From Patescibacteria group bacterium (GTDB taxonomy: Bacteria; Patescibacteriota; Microgenomatia; Levybacterales; UBA12049): a stretch of DNA of 13,054 nt. The stretch is from assembly GCA_018900295.1 (NCBI GenBank), contig JAHIGH010000197.1, positions 1-13,054 of the forward strand, in the 5' to 3' direction. Shown one piece after another: positions 1-5,353 of this stretch. The notes beneath the pieces were generated by a model, which was given only the letters and a program-made list of their open reading frames with translations, was not told where the DNA came from and made no database searches. The position numbers were made by a program, and so were the translations under genes. Position 1 is the stretch's first letter. Every line of letters begins with the position of its first letter.

Positions 1-216
1 ACGACACCGATTGTCTATACGGACAATATTTTTATGAACGCCAATGAAGATGGGATAGTGCTGGACATCGGACAAAAACTTTTCAATACCAACCAGGTCC
101 GCATTGTCGCCCGCGTCGGCATGAGCAGGTCGCATGCCAAGAAATTCATCGCCGAAATGGGCAAATTACTGGCAATGACCGAAGGATCCCTCCAATCAGG
201 CAAAAAAAAGAACTAA
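1..216 (+). CDS. DUF3467-type protein, 3' part (5' end outside window)
   Basis: The frame is open from base 1 and ends at TAA 214-216, so the true start lies upstream; the ATG at 34 is internal to the conserved part. The visible 71 residues follow the DUF3467 pattern as I know it: a YTDNIF segment, a short linker, an LDIGQ strand, then VRIVARVGMSRSHAKKF leading into a helix. DUF3467 proteins are small cytoplasmic proteins of unknown function, common in bacteria and archaea. The next gene starts 13 bases after the stop on the same strand, so the two are probably co-transcribed. The assignment rests on motif recall only. No function is claimed. Confidence 0.65.
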   Translation, partial: TTPIVYTDNIFMNANEDGIVLDIGQKLFNTNQVRIVARVGMSRSHAKKFIAEMGKLLAMTEGSLQSGKKKN

Positions 217-229
217 AAAATCTCAAATT

Positions 230-1201
230 ATGGCCAACGAAGGCGGAGAAAATTTTAAGCCAACCACAGAGGAACGGAAAAAAGCATACATTTCCTCGCT
301 AGAACAATTTCGGAAAGAAGCCAGAAACCGTCTTCCTAAGAAACCTCAGGAAAAGGAACAGCAAACTAAAGAAAACAATGTAGTACCACTCACCCAAGAT
401 ATTAACAATGAAACAATAAAAGATGTCAGAAAAACACTTAAAGAAAATATTAAAAGAGACCTCGTCGAGAATCCAACGGAAGATAAGCAAGAAGATTTAT
501 TACAATTACCCCCAAAAGATAACGGAAGTAAAAAGCTAAGTCCTGAAGAAAGAAGTAAAATATTTACCACATTTCATGAAGCAAGAGATAAATTTAAGGA
601 TTCTCCCCGCGCTCCGGAATCGGAATTAAAATATTGGCAAGCCCGTTGGAAAGCCTATGGTGCTTTAGCGGGCTTGGAAATCGATGTTCCGGCATGTGAT
701 AGGACTCAGGAAGAAATAAATGAATTGACCGAAAGAAACCGGAAGTTAATTTACGTTCCCCCGCAACTGTCAACGCCTGAAAGCCTTACTCTTCTTGGCA
801 AGATGCACTCAAAATTGGGATTGTATACCTTAAAAGGTAAAAATATTGTGAATGAAAGCGATGTAAGCGGCTGGATAGACGTTGAGGCGTCGCCCGATAT
901 TCCAAATAAGGGAACTACGGAGCCCGAATTAAGAAAAAAAATTGAAGAATATGGACTAATTGGCATGAATCTTCCGGTCTATATTATTGCATCGGAAGAT
1001 AGTAAAGACATAACAGGACAACGCTTTGATAGCAAGATAACCACCTGGGTCCGACTGCCTGGTTCTTCGGTGGTAAACGATCGCACAGTCCGCACAGTGG
1101 ATGCATGCTTCAATTCGGAGGGATTTTTGATTGTCCAAACCATATCTCCAGAGATCAGTAATCCTTTATTGGGCGGTCGCTCCATGGGAATAAAAAAATA
1201 A
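230..1201 (+). CDS. hypothetical protein, 323 aa, charged N-terminus and compact C-terminal domain
   Basis: I do not recognise this family. The first ~130 residues are rich in Lys, Glu, Asn and Gln and look disordered or helical. Residues ~130-175 carry aromatic and Cys residues (KYWQARWKAYGALAGLEID, then CDRTQEE). The C-terminal ~150 residues look folded, with alternating strands such as NLPVYIIAS, TTWVRLPGSSVV and GFLIVQTIS. No signal peptide or membrane helix is visible, so it is probably cytoplasmic. The ATG at 230 follows the upstream stop by 13 bases without a clear Shine-Dalgarno sequence, fitting an operon with the DUF3467-type gene. The stop is only 8 bases before the tRNA-like repeat at 1210, so this may be the last resident gene before an inserted segment. 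Confidence 0.8.
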   Translation: MANEGGENFKPTTEERKKAYISSLEQFRKEARNRLPKKPQEKEQQTKENNVVPLTQDINNETIKDVRKTLKENIKRDLVENPTEDKQEDLLQLPPKDNGSKKLSPEERSKIFTTFHEARDKFKDSPRAPESELKYWQARWKAYGALAGLEIDVPACDRTQEEINELTERNRKLIYVPPQLSTPESLTLLGKMHSKLGLYTLKGKNIVNESDVSGWIDVEASPDIPNKGTTEPELRKKIEEYGLIGMNLPVYIIASEDSKDITGQRFDSKITTWVRLPGSSVVNDRTVRTVDACFNSEGFLIVQTISPEISNPLLGGRSMGIKK

Positions 1202-1209
1202 TAATTTTC

Positions 1210-1233
1210 TGTCGGGGTGCGGAGAATCAAACT
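1210..1233 (-). repeat. degenerate copy of the tRNA-Pro 3' end (putative att repeat)
   Basis: It matches 4807-4830 at 22 of 24 bases in the same orientation. One difference changes the invariant C of the T-loop (TTCGATT becomes TTTGATT), and the similarity stops at 1234, so this is not a working tRNA gene. The other limit is the tRNA acceptor end plus two bases beyond the discriminator. Confidence 0.6.
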
Positions 1234-1352
1234 GTTGCTGCCTTTTTGAATTGGCGATAATATTTTAGTAAATTGATTTTCTGCCAATATTCGCGATCGG
1301 TTAAGTCCCAAAGATAAGGCTTTGCCCAAGCAATAAATATTATAAAATAGTG

Positions 1353-1361
1353 TGATATAAT
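1353..1361 (+). promoter_or_regulatory. extended -10 promoter of the 199-aa gene
   Basis: TGA followed by a perfect TATAAT (1356-1361) forms an extended -10 element. The ATG at 1369 begins 7 bases later, so transcription should start at or next to the start codon, giving a leaderless mRNA. No -35 hexamer is evident, as is usual for extended -10 promoters. Confidence 0.6.
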
Positions 1362-1368
1362 AATTTTT

Positions 1369-1968
1369 ATGAGCGAACAGGAACGTAAAGGCAACAGTGA
1401 CAATATTGAACCTGGGGTTATTAAGGAAGTAATGAATGGCTCTGAATTAGAAGTAACTATGGATGTTGACAAAGCCAATGAATTATTTTTAGGAAAAAAA
1501 CTTTTGCCACTCGGAATCCCAATTAAAGCAACAGAATATTATATTCCATATGAAAAAGCATTAGACGGGTACGAAGGAACACGAAATTGGTACAGGAAGA
1601 ATATTCAAAATAGAGGGGTATTTGCTGTACATCAAAATGATATTAAAGATATTTTGTCTGAGAATAAACTTTTCCCCCGCGACTCGTTTGATTATCTTAT
1701 AAGTGGAACGGGGAGAAAACCAGCATGGGAAGGATCAAATGAGGCTGTAGTTGTGGGTGACTGGGTTTTTCCTGCTAACGCTTTGAATCATGCGTCTGTG
1801 TCCAAAGATACACCTTATAATGGAATAACGATAAATGTAGTAAGTAGAGGTAATAGTTTAGGCAAAGTTCAGCATAGAGTTCAATCTGAAGGATCACCGG
1901 AAAACCCCCAAAAACAGATATTCTATAAGAATCCGGCATCCACAGCCATTTCAGGAAGCAGGCTATAA
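1369..1968 (+). CDS. hypothetical protein, 199 aa
   Basis: I do not recognise this family. It is a soluble protein without a signal peptide or membrane helix. The central part (residues ~40-145) looks globular: a strand-rich LLPLGIPIKATEYYIPY segment, helices around GTRNWYRKNIQN, VFAVHQNDIKDIL and RDSFDYLISGTGR, then EAVVVGDWVFPANAL. The C-terminal ~45 residues are polar and probably flexible. The start is supported by the extended -10 element placing transcription onto this ATG; there is no Shine-Dalgarno sequence. It converges with the Bro-N gene, the two stop codons being 2 bases apart. It is the first gene inside the putative island. The clean 600-base frame and the promoter make it very likely a real gene. 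Confidence 0.75.
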   Translation: MSEQERKGNSDNIEPGVIKEVMNGSELEVTMDVDKANELFLGKKLLPLGIPIKATEYYIPYEKALDGYEGTRNWYRKNIQNRGVFAVHQNDIKDILSENKLFPRDSFDYLISGTGRKPAWEGSNEAVVVGDWVFPANALNHASVSKDTPYNGITINVVSRGNSLGKVQHRVQSEGSPENPQKQIFYKNPASTAISGSRL

Positions 1969-1970
1969 TT

Positions 1971-2813
1971 TCAGCTTGTCACATTTTGTAACCGCTTCCG
2001 CTTTCCCTTGCTGTGTGGTAAAAAGTTGTTTTTTGAAACGATTGATCTGCCAATTTCTTTTTCGAGTTGTTCTTTGGCAATGCCGGCGATTCTTCCTCCT
2101 CTGTTCGCGTCTTGTCTAAGTTTTGGAATTCCCCTTGAATTTTCAGTTTTATGAATTTCTGTCGTTGATCTTTCTCCCAGCATAGTAAAGATCAGTTCAA
2201 AGTCGTCCATATGATCGCGCAAGTTTTCTCTTTTTAAACCTTTTACCTTTTTATATTCGCTCGGAGTAATACCAAAAGTAGCTTTAGAAATTTCAGCGGT
2301 AAGAATTTCATAATCTCGTTGTTCTTTTGCGCCACGCTTTTTCCATTCGTCAGTTAATTCCTCGCGAATAGCAATTCCGCGCATTCTCTTTTCAATCCAA
2401 TCTTCAGGATAACCTTTGAGTTTGTAAAGTAATCTTGTTCTTTTGGTCGCGAGTTCCGGATTTTCTATTTCCTGTACTCTTTCATAACCCACTTTTGCTA
2501 GCCACCTTTTAAATGGCTCGGCTTTAGGTGAAGGAATTGATTGAATAATGCGAAAAATGCCTTCTGTGTCAGCACAATCTGTTTCGCGCATTTTTCCATC
2601 TTCCGCCGGTAATTTCAACTGTCTACAAATTGTAGAAAGTTCAAAATTACCTTCACTTTTAACTCTCGCTTTCATCGCAGTCCAATAAACACTTGGTCGC
2701 TCACTATCAGTAAGCGCTTCTACTACATTAATGACAGAAAACCACCATTCATTCTGAAATAATGTTTTTCTAATTTTTTTACCTTTAAATAATGCAATCT
2801 TTATAGTTTCCAT
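1971..2813 (-). CDS. Bro-N / DinD-type protein (phage antirepressor-like)
   Basis: The N-terminal ~105 residues look like a Bro-N (BRO family) domain: a short strand, then WWFSVINVVEALTDSERPSVYW and the later GIFRIIQSIPSPKAEPFKRWLAKVG. Residues ~150-260 follow the DinD/antirepressor C-terminal pattern: ILTAEISKATFG, then LRDHMDDFELIFTMLGE, STTEIH, GGRIAGIAKEQLEKEIGR and a terminal SKNNF. Bro-N proteins bind DNA and occur in phages, plasmids and islands; DinD in E. coli is DNA-damage induced and inhibits RecA filaments. At 280 aa it matches the usual length and looks intact. A short leader from a TGC-TATATT promoter supports the ATG at 2813. Its place near recA is suggestive, but DinD-like activity here is inference. 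The family call is fairly secure, the function is not. Confidence 0.85.
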   Translation of the reverse strand: METIKIALFKGKKIRKTLFQNEWWFSVINVVEALTDSERPSVYWTAMKARVKSEGNFELSTICRQLKLPAEDGKMRETDCADTEGIFRIIQSIPSPKAEPFKRWLAKVGYERVQEIENPELATKRTRLLYKLKGYPEDWIEKRMRGIAIREELTDEWKKRGAKEQRDYEILTAEISKATFGITPSEYKKVKGLKRENLRDHMDDFELIFTMLGERSTTEIHKTENSRGIPKLRQDANRGGRIAGIAKEQLEKEIGRSIVSKNNFLPHSKGKRKRLQNVTS

Positions 2814-2822
2814 AGTGTTTAA

Positions 2823-2831
2823 AATATAGCA
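2823..2831 (-). promoter_or_regulatory. extended -10 promoter of the Bro-N gene
   Basis: On the minus strand TGC precedes TATATT (2823-2828), 9 bases before the ATG at 2813, predicting a leader of only a few bases. The -35 region is poor (TTCGAG, three of six consensus bases, at 2846-2851). Apart from this promoter, bases 2832-2946 hold nothing I can identify. Confidence 0.45.
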
Positions 2832-2946
2832 ATTTCTGAACGAAGCTCGAACCTTTTTCGATCAAAATTTTGACTGATTCCGATTTTTCCGCCACCACCA
2901 AATTTCGCGCCTGTGAAGCTAGCGTGCCATCTAATTTTTCCCTATT

Positions 2947-3639
2947 CTATTTTACTTCTTTAAACCTAATATTTCTATTAAGCATTTCATTTTCATCATA
3001 GCTCCATTTTTCAAACTCCAACTCCCATTTTTTTCTCAATGCCTTAACATTGTCACCGCTTAATAGCAATTCGAATTGATATTTTCCTGGCTTAATAACA
3101 TTTGGAATTTCGCCGTCTGCGACTGGATTTGGTTGAACCATTGTATCTAAAAATAGAATTGCCTTATCTCCGTTTTGGGATTTAATAAAGTGACCAAAAT
3201 CACAATGTCTAAACAAACTTACGGGGACACGAATTGTGTTTGTTCTTGGTTGAAAATGGCTCCAAACCAAATTGATTGGCAAAAAATGTTTCAGTACAGA
3301 TAATTTATTTTCACCTACGCGCCAAAAATGTATAGGCATAATTTCAACATTTTCACCAGCCGAACCATTTTTGTGCAAAACCTTGATTCTTATATAAATT
3401 GTCTGACCAACAATTTCGCCTTGTTGATTTGATAAAGAAATTTGGTGGCAGTCAGGCGGAATTAGATTTATTTCCATATCTAAAACCGCTCTATTCCAAT
3501 ATTTTCTTATTCTTTCTTGAAATAGGGCAACCACTAAAGCAAAAAATGTAACAACCGCAAGTCCAACACTGACCCATAAATTAGCAGGGTCGGTTAATAC
3601 CGGAACAATTTGCGGAGCTTGTTTGATAATTTCGTTCAT
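2947..3639 (-). CDS. hypothetical protein with one N-terminal membrane helix, 230 aa
   Basis: Residues ~20-42 (LWVSVGLAVVTFFALVVALF) form one strong transmembrane helix followed by a basic RIRKYWNR stretch, which favours an N-out/C-in anchor. The remaining ~180 residues look like a beta-rich domain: ISLSNQQGEIVGQTIYIRIKV, HKNGSAGENVEIMP, a Cys/His-bearing LFRHCDFGHF and a late KPGKYQFELLLSG that resembles the end of an Ig-like sandwich. I recall proteins of this shape as uncharacterised bacterial membrane proteins. This start has a real ribosome-binding site, GAAGGA at 3649-3654, 9 bases upstream and overlapping the stop of the preceding small ORF, so the two are probably translationally coupled. 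The function is unknown. Confidence 0.75.
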   Translation of the reverse strand: MNEIIKQAPQIVPVLTDPANLWVSVGLAVVTFFALVVALFQERIRKYWNRAVLDMEINLIPPDCHQISLSNQQGEIVGQTIYIRIKVLHKNGSAGENVEIMPIHFWRVGENKLSVLKHFLPINLVWSHFQPRTNTIRVPVSLFRHCDFGHFIKSQNGDKAILFLDTMVQPNPVADGEIPNVIKPGKYQFELLLSGDNVKALRKKWELEFEKWSYDENEMLNRNIRFKEVK

Positions 3640-3648
3640 GGTGTTATT

Positions 3649-3654
3649 TCCTTC
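3649..3654 (-). promoter_or_regulatory. Shine-Dalgarno site of the 230-aa gene
   Basis: GAAGGA lies 9 bases before the ATG at 3639 and overlaps the TGA (3653-3655) of the upstream small ORF. It stands out because most genes here have no such site. Confidence 0.5.
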
Positions 3655-3808
3655 AGCAATATTTTGAAAAACCTTGTCGTTTTACTTCCTGTATAATTGG
3701 CTCCAAAAGTTCTTCGATGCTCTTTTTTTGATTAAGATAATTATTCTCTTCGATCAACAAAGAAGTATAAATAAGAATTGGAAGACTGTACTTATCCAAA
3801 ATACTCAT
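3653..3808 (-). CDS. small ORF, 51 aa, possibly the distal part of an amber-interrupted gene
   Basis: From the ATG at 3808 the frame encodes 51 residues beginning MSILDKYSLPILIYTSLLIE and ending KRQGFSKYC, with an amphipathic middle (KKSIEELLEPIIQEVKRQG) typical of a real helical protein. The frame is also open for 8 more codons upstream, back to a TAG at 3833-3835, and beyond that TAG lies the 82-codon frame at 3833-4081. The stop is 13 bases before the next start and overlaps its ribosome-binding site. It is either a genuine small protein made from the ATG at 3808, or the C-terminal piece of a decayed gene. No family is recognised. Confidence 0.45.
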   Translation of the reverse strand: MSILDKYSLPILIYTSLLIEENNYLNQKKSIEELLEPIIQEVKRQGFSKYC

Positions 3809-3832
3809 TTTCTCTTCAATCTCCGATTCAAT

Positions 3833-4081
3833 CTAAAGCTTTATTTGATTTTTTCTATCATACATTCGTGCCAATAAACGGCCAAAATCTTTATTTGGTT
3901 TTGGATAGCGACCATCTAAAACAGTCATAAAAATCTCCTTACCGGAATATTTCGGCTCGGTTTGTTTCCATGCTACATACTGCGTAATTATACGATTTAG
4001 GGTAGCCCTCCAATTTCCAGTCAAAAAAACAATCAACCGGAAAATTATAAAAAAGCCAAAATTACAAATAAAATTATCCAC
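3833..4081 (-). pseudogene. 82-codon ORF ending at an in-frame TAG; probable 5' part of a broken gene
   Basis: The frame opens with a GTG at 4081 and a hydrophobic stretch, then looks protein-like from about residue 23 (NWRATLNRIITQYVAWKQ, then EIFMTVLDGRYPKPNKDFG and LLARMYDRKNQIKL) before TAG at 3833-3835. The same frame continues for 59 sense codons after the TAG to the TGA at 3653-3655. Reading across gives a single ~142-residue product. The likeliest explanation is a nonsense mutation in a decaying island gene; stop readthrough and two separate small genes are alternatives. The hydrophobic N-terminus may not be the original start. No family is recognised. Confidence 0.4.
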
Positions 4082-4102
4082 CGCATATTAGTTATTTCTC
4101 GT

Positions 4103-4276
4103 CTAAAGAATTCCTTTATAGACTAAATCACGAATATACGCGTTCATAGATGACGATCCATTAATATCTTCTTCGCCAGAGCAAGTTTGCCATCCCCGTG
4201 AAGCTTCAGCGAAGTGGGGTAACCTGCTCCGAAATAATACATCAATCTCGAAATCTGAAAAACCACAAAGAAACAT
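4103..4276 (-). CDS. doubtful small ORF, 57 aa, running through a palindromic repeat
   Basis: An ATG at 4276 opens 57 codons ending at TAG 4103-4105. The last residues (SSSMNAYIRDLVYKGIL) resemble the C-terminal helix of a ribbon-helix-helix protein. The middle (residues ~19-28) is encoded by the repeat at 4194-4219, and another frame also reads through the repeat for over 30 codons, so openness there proves little. It shares frame with the two pieces at 4081-3653, with TAG and TAA in between, and may be part of the same decayed locus. The start has no ribosome-binding site. Low confidence as an expressed gene; the 4082-4317 interval otherwise holds only the repeat. Confidence 0.25.
   Translation of the reverse strand: MFLCGFSDFEIDVLFRSRLPHFAEASRGWQTCSGEEDINGSSSMNAYIRDLVYKGIL
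4194..4219 (-). repeat. palindromic repeat, family 1 (member G)
   Basis: CCCC and GGGG arms enclose a minus-strand core TTCGCTGAAGCTTC, related to the core TTCGCATAAAGCTTCGGA of the repeat before the HU gene and to the GTCGC-TAAAGCT-TGGA cores inside rnpB. The inner CTTC/GAAG bases can pair. Confidence 0.5.
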
Positions 4277-4317
4277 TTAGTAGTAGATTACAAATCCGCT
4301 CCGGCTTAAAAAAAGAA

Positions 4318-4602
4318 CTAAACTTTTTTATTTTTGTCCACTATTGGTTTGCCAAATTTTATTAAGTTTTCTTTCTTCTCTCGTCGCCACCCCTTAATTT
4401 GCTTTTCCCGTTTACGAGCGTCAATCAATGTGGGATATTTTTCTTGATAAACGAGTTTAAAGTCTTTATTTCGTTTAGTAAATTCTGCTCCTTGACCGGT
4501 ATTATGACGAGAAACTCTTTTATCTACATCATTACTACTACCGATGTAGACTTGATTTTTAGTGTTTTTGAGAATATAAACGCTATGCACCACAAAAAAC
4601 AA
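4318..4602 (-). CDS. GIY-YIG domain protein, single-domain, about 94 aa
   Basis: The sequence shows the GIY-YIG fold signature: VYILKN (in place of GIY), then VYIGSS (YIG), the catalytic-type Arg in KRVSRHNTG, FTKRNKDFKLVYQEKY, and the C-terminal DARKREKQIKGWRREKKENLI typical of the UvrC/YhbQ-like single-domain subfamily. These small proteins are putative Mg-dependent nucleases, often seen as mobile or duplicated genes in candidate-phylum genomes. No ATG start exists: the frame has TTG at 4602 and GTG at 4593 and 4590, with stops upstream, and one of the GTGs is as likely as the TTG. The inverted repeat at 4602-4621 touches the TTG. The family is secure; the start and cellular role are uncertain. 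Confidence 0.85.
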   Translation of the reverse strand: MFFVVHSVYILKNTKNQVYIGSSNDVDKRVSRHNTGQGAEFTKRNKDFKLVYQEKYPTLIDARKREKQIKGWRREKKENLIKFGKPIVDKNKKV

Positions 4603-4621
4603 TGAGCTTCAACAAGCTCAT
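4602..4621. repeat. palindromic repeat, family 2 (member F1)
   Basis: ATGAGCTT and AAGCTCAT form an 8-bp stem around CAAC, immediately upstream of the GIY-YIG ORF. The minus-strand core TGAGCTTGTTGAAG is one base different from that of the repeat at 4755-4786. Confidence 0.6.
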
Positions 4622-4640
4622 CTTTCGATTCAACTCAAGA

Positions 4641-4665
4641 TGATCCTGAGTTTATCGAAGGATCA
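4641..4665 (+). repeat. palindromic repeat, family 2 (member F2)
   Basis: TGATCCT and AGGATCA form a 7-bp stem around an 11-base centre. The shared core reads TGAGTTTATCGAAG. The bases just after it (CTCCCTTCGACATACTCC) look like a decayed half of another copy. Confidence 0.55.
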
Positions 4666-4754
4666 GCTCCCTTCGACATACTCCTGTCTATAACTCGCTA
4701 TAATAAACTAAATATTACTAACTTTTTAAGAGTCGCAGACACTGAGCGAGTAAT

Positions 4755-4786
4755 TGTGAGATGAGCTTCGACAAGCTCAGCTCACA
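4755..4786. repeat. palindromic repeat, family 2 (member F3), downstream of tRNA-Pro
   Basis: TGTGAG and CTCACA, then TGAGCTT and AAGCTCA, form a 13-bp stem with one A-G mismatch and a CGAC loop. It begins 22 bases beyond the tRNA 3' end (tRNA on the minus strand) and could act as a terminator or processing barrier, although it lacks a U-tract. Confidence 0.65.
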
Positions 4787-4808
4787 TTCTCCTTGCGAGT
4801 CGAATGTG

Positions 4809-4879
4809 TCGGGGTGCTGAGAATCGAACTCAAGCCTCACGACCCCCAGCCGCGAATTCTACCATTAAACTACACCCCG
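4809..4879 (-). tRNA. tRNA-Pro (anticodon GGG)
   Basis: The minus strand folds into a 71-nt cloverleaf. The acceptor CGGGGTG pairs fully with CACCCCG, followed by discriminator A. The D-stem is weak (GTTT with GAAT). The anticodon stem CGCGG/TCGTG includes two G-T pairs and holds the loop CTGGGGG, giving anticodon GGG. The T-arm is TTGAG-TTCGATT-CTCAG. The C1-G72 pair with A73 is the bacterial tRNA-Pro identity pattern, which supports the anticodon reading. CCA is not encoded and must be added enzymatically. Its 3' end is duplicated at 1210-1233, and the inverted repeat of the bS23 gene begins 3 bases before its 5' end. No promoter is visible directly upstream, so it probably depends on readthrough from the bS23 transcript and RNase P cleavage. 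Confidence 0.95.
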
Positions 4880-4882
4880 CTA

Positions 4883-4908
4883 TTTGGTCTTTGGTCTTTA
4901 GTCTTTAG
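4883..4908 (-). repeat. inverted repeat flanking the bS23 gene, left arm
   Basis: TTTGGTCTTTGGTCTTTAG and the following 7 bases match the reverse complement of 5279-5304 at 23 of 26 positions. The arm is built from near-tandem GGTCTTT/AGTCTTT units. A second short pair, AGTCGTTA (4921-4928) and TAACGACT (5273-5280), is also inverted. Confidence 0.75.
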
Positions 4909-4915
4909 CAATTGG

Positions 4916-5269
4916 TCACGAGTCGTTAGTTTTAAGAGATTTTATTAAAGCATTTAACTCCTTACCAACAATATCACATTTTTCAAAAACAGAATTTAAT
5001 TCAAGCTTAAATAACATTTCTGCTATTTTCAATCCCGCAACAGTTTCATATAAAGATTTCAAAGCATTCCTTAAAAAACTTTTAAATTCTTTATCTCCCA
5101 ACCCACCAGTTCCTTCAGCGATATTTAAAACAACCGAAGTACTGGATCTTTTCAATTGGTCACACAATGCAAATCTCTCATCAGTCGGTAGCTGCTTAAC
5201 TATTTTATAAATATCTGCAACTAATTCCATTGCATCATGGTACACCCTTAGCTTCTCAAATCTATACAT
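4916..5269 (-). CDS. four-helix-bundle protein, bS23 / 23S rRNA-IVP family
   Basis: The 117-residue protein matches the family named after ORFs in 23S rRNA intervening sequences. It begins MYRFEKLRVYHDAMELVADIY, then has the hallmark DQLKRSSTSVVLNIAEGTG, KEFKSFLRNALKSLYET and a closing helix. Relatives form small helical oligomers with basic surfaces thought to bind nucleic acid; Avd of diversity-generating retroelements has the same fold. The ATG at 5269 sits next to the right inverted-repeat arm and the stop lies between the left repeat pairs, so the gene and its flanks form one unit. It is transcribed away from recA and toward tRNA-Pro. The family call is strong; its role outside rRNA is unknown. 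Confidence 0.9.
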   Translation of the reverse strand: MYRFEKLRVYHDAMELVADIYKIVKQLPTDERFALCDQLKRSSTSVVLNIAEGTGGLGDKEFKSFLRNALKSLYETVAGLKIAEMLFKLELNSVFEKCDIVGKELNALIKSLKTNDS

Positions 5270-5278
5270 ATGTAACGA

Positions 5279-5304
5279 CTAAAGACTAACGACCAACGAC
5301 CAAT
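5279..5304 (-). repeat. inverted repeat flanking the bS23 gene, right arm
   Basis: It pairs with 4883-4908 at 23 of 26 positions. In the gene's sense it forms the 5' leader, built from GGTCGTT/AGTCTTT units ending just before the ATG. Confidence 0.75.
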
Positions 5305-5312
5305 TTTGCTAC

Positions 5313-5340
5313 TTGTATTTTAACACAAAATTGCTATTAT
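5313..5340 (+). promoter_or_regulatory. recA promoter
   Basis: TTGTAT (5313-5318), a 16-base spacer containing TGC, and TATTAT (5335-5340). The start codon at 5354 follows 13 bases later, so the leader would be ~7 bases without a Shine-Dalgarno site. No LexA-like operator is recognisable. Confidence 0.6.
5317..5325 (-). promoter_or_regulatory. possible extended -10 promoter for bS23 (and tRNA-Pro)
   Basis: Minus-strand TGT precedes TAAAAT (5317-5322). Transcripts would carry the right repeat arm as leader. It overlaps the recA -35 hexamer on the other strand, so the two promoters could exclude each other. The -35 region is not clear. Confidence 0.35.
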
Positions 5341-5353
5341 TACTTTAACAAAT

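Larger units (their letters stand above)
1210..4830. mobile_element. putative island in the 3' end of tRNA-Pro(GGG)
   Basis: The segment is bounded by two direct copies of a 24-bp sequence: 4807-4830, the acceptor and T-arm end of tRNA-Pro plus two flanking bases, and 1210-1233, identical at 22 of 24 positions. An intact tRNA at one end and a copy of only its 3' end at the other is the classic arrangement left by tyrosine-recombinase elements. The cargo fits an accessory segment: an unknown gene, a Bro-N/DinD-type gene, an anchored unknown, broken ORFs and a GIY-YIG protein. No integrase is visible, so the element would be defective or mobilised in trans. The island call is an inference. Confidence 0.4.

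Noticed and set aside
1210..1290. A second complete tRNA gene
   Set aside because: Similarity to tRNA-Pro ends at 1233; no anticodon arm or D-arm can be folded after it and the T-loop C is changed.
3674..3877. Plus-strand 67-codon ORF
   Set aside because: It is antisense to the small ORF and broken gene at 3653-4081, is dominated by Phe/Ile/Leu from AT-rich sequence, and has no promoter or family.
4699..4704. TATAAT as a plus-strand promoter upstream of 4809
   Set aside because: There is no matching -35 and no plus-strand gene follows before 5354.
5300..5353. LexA-type SOS box in the recA promoter
   Set aside because: No palindrome resembling known LexA operators is present; only AT-rich promoter elements are seen.
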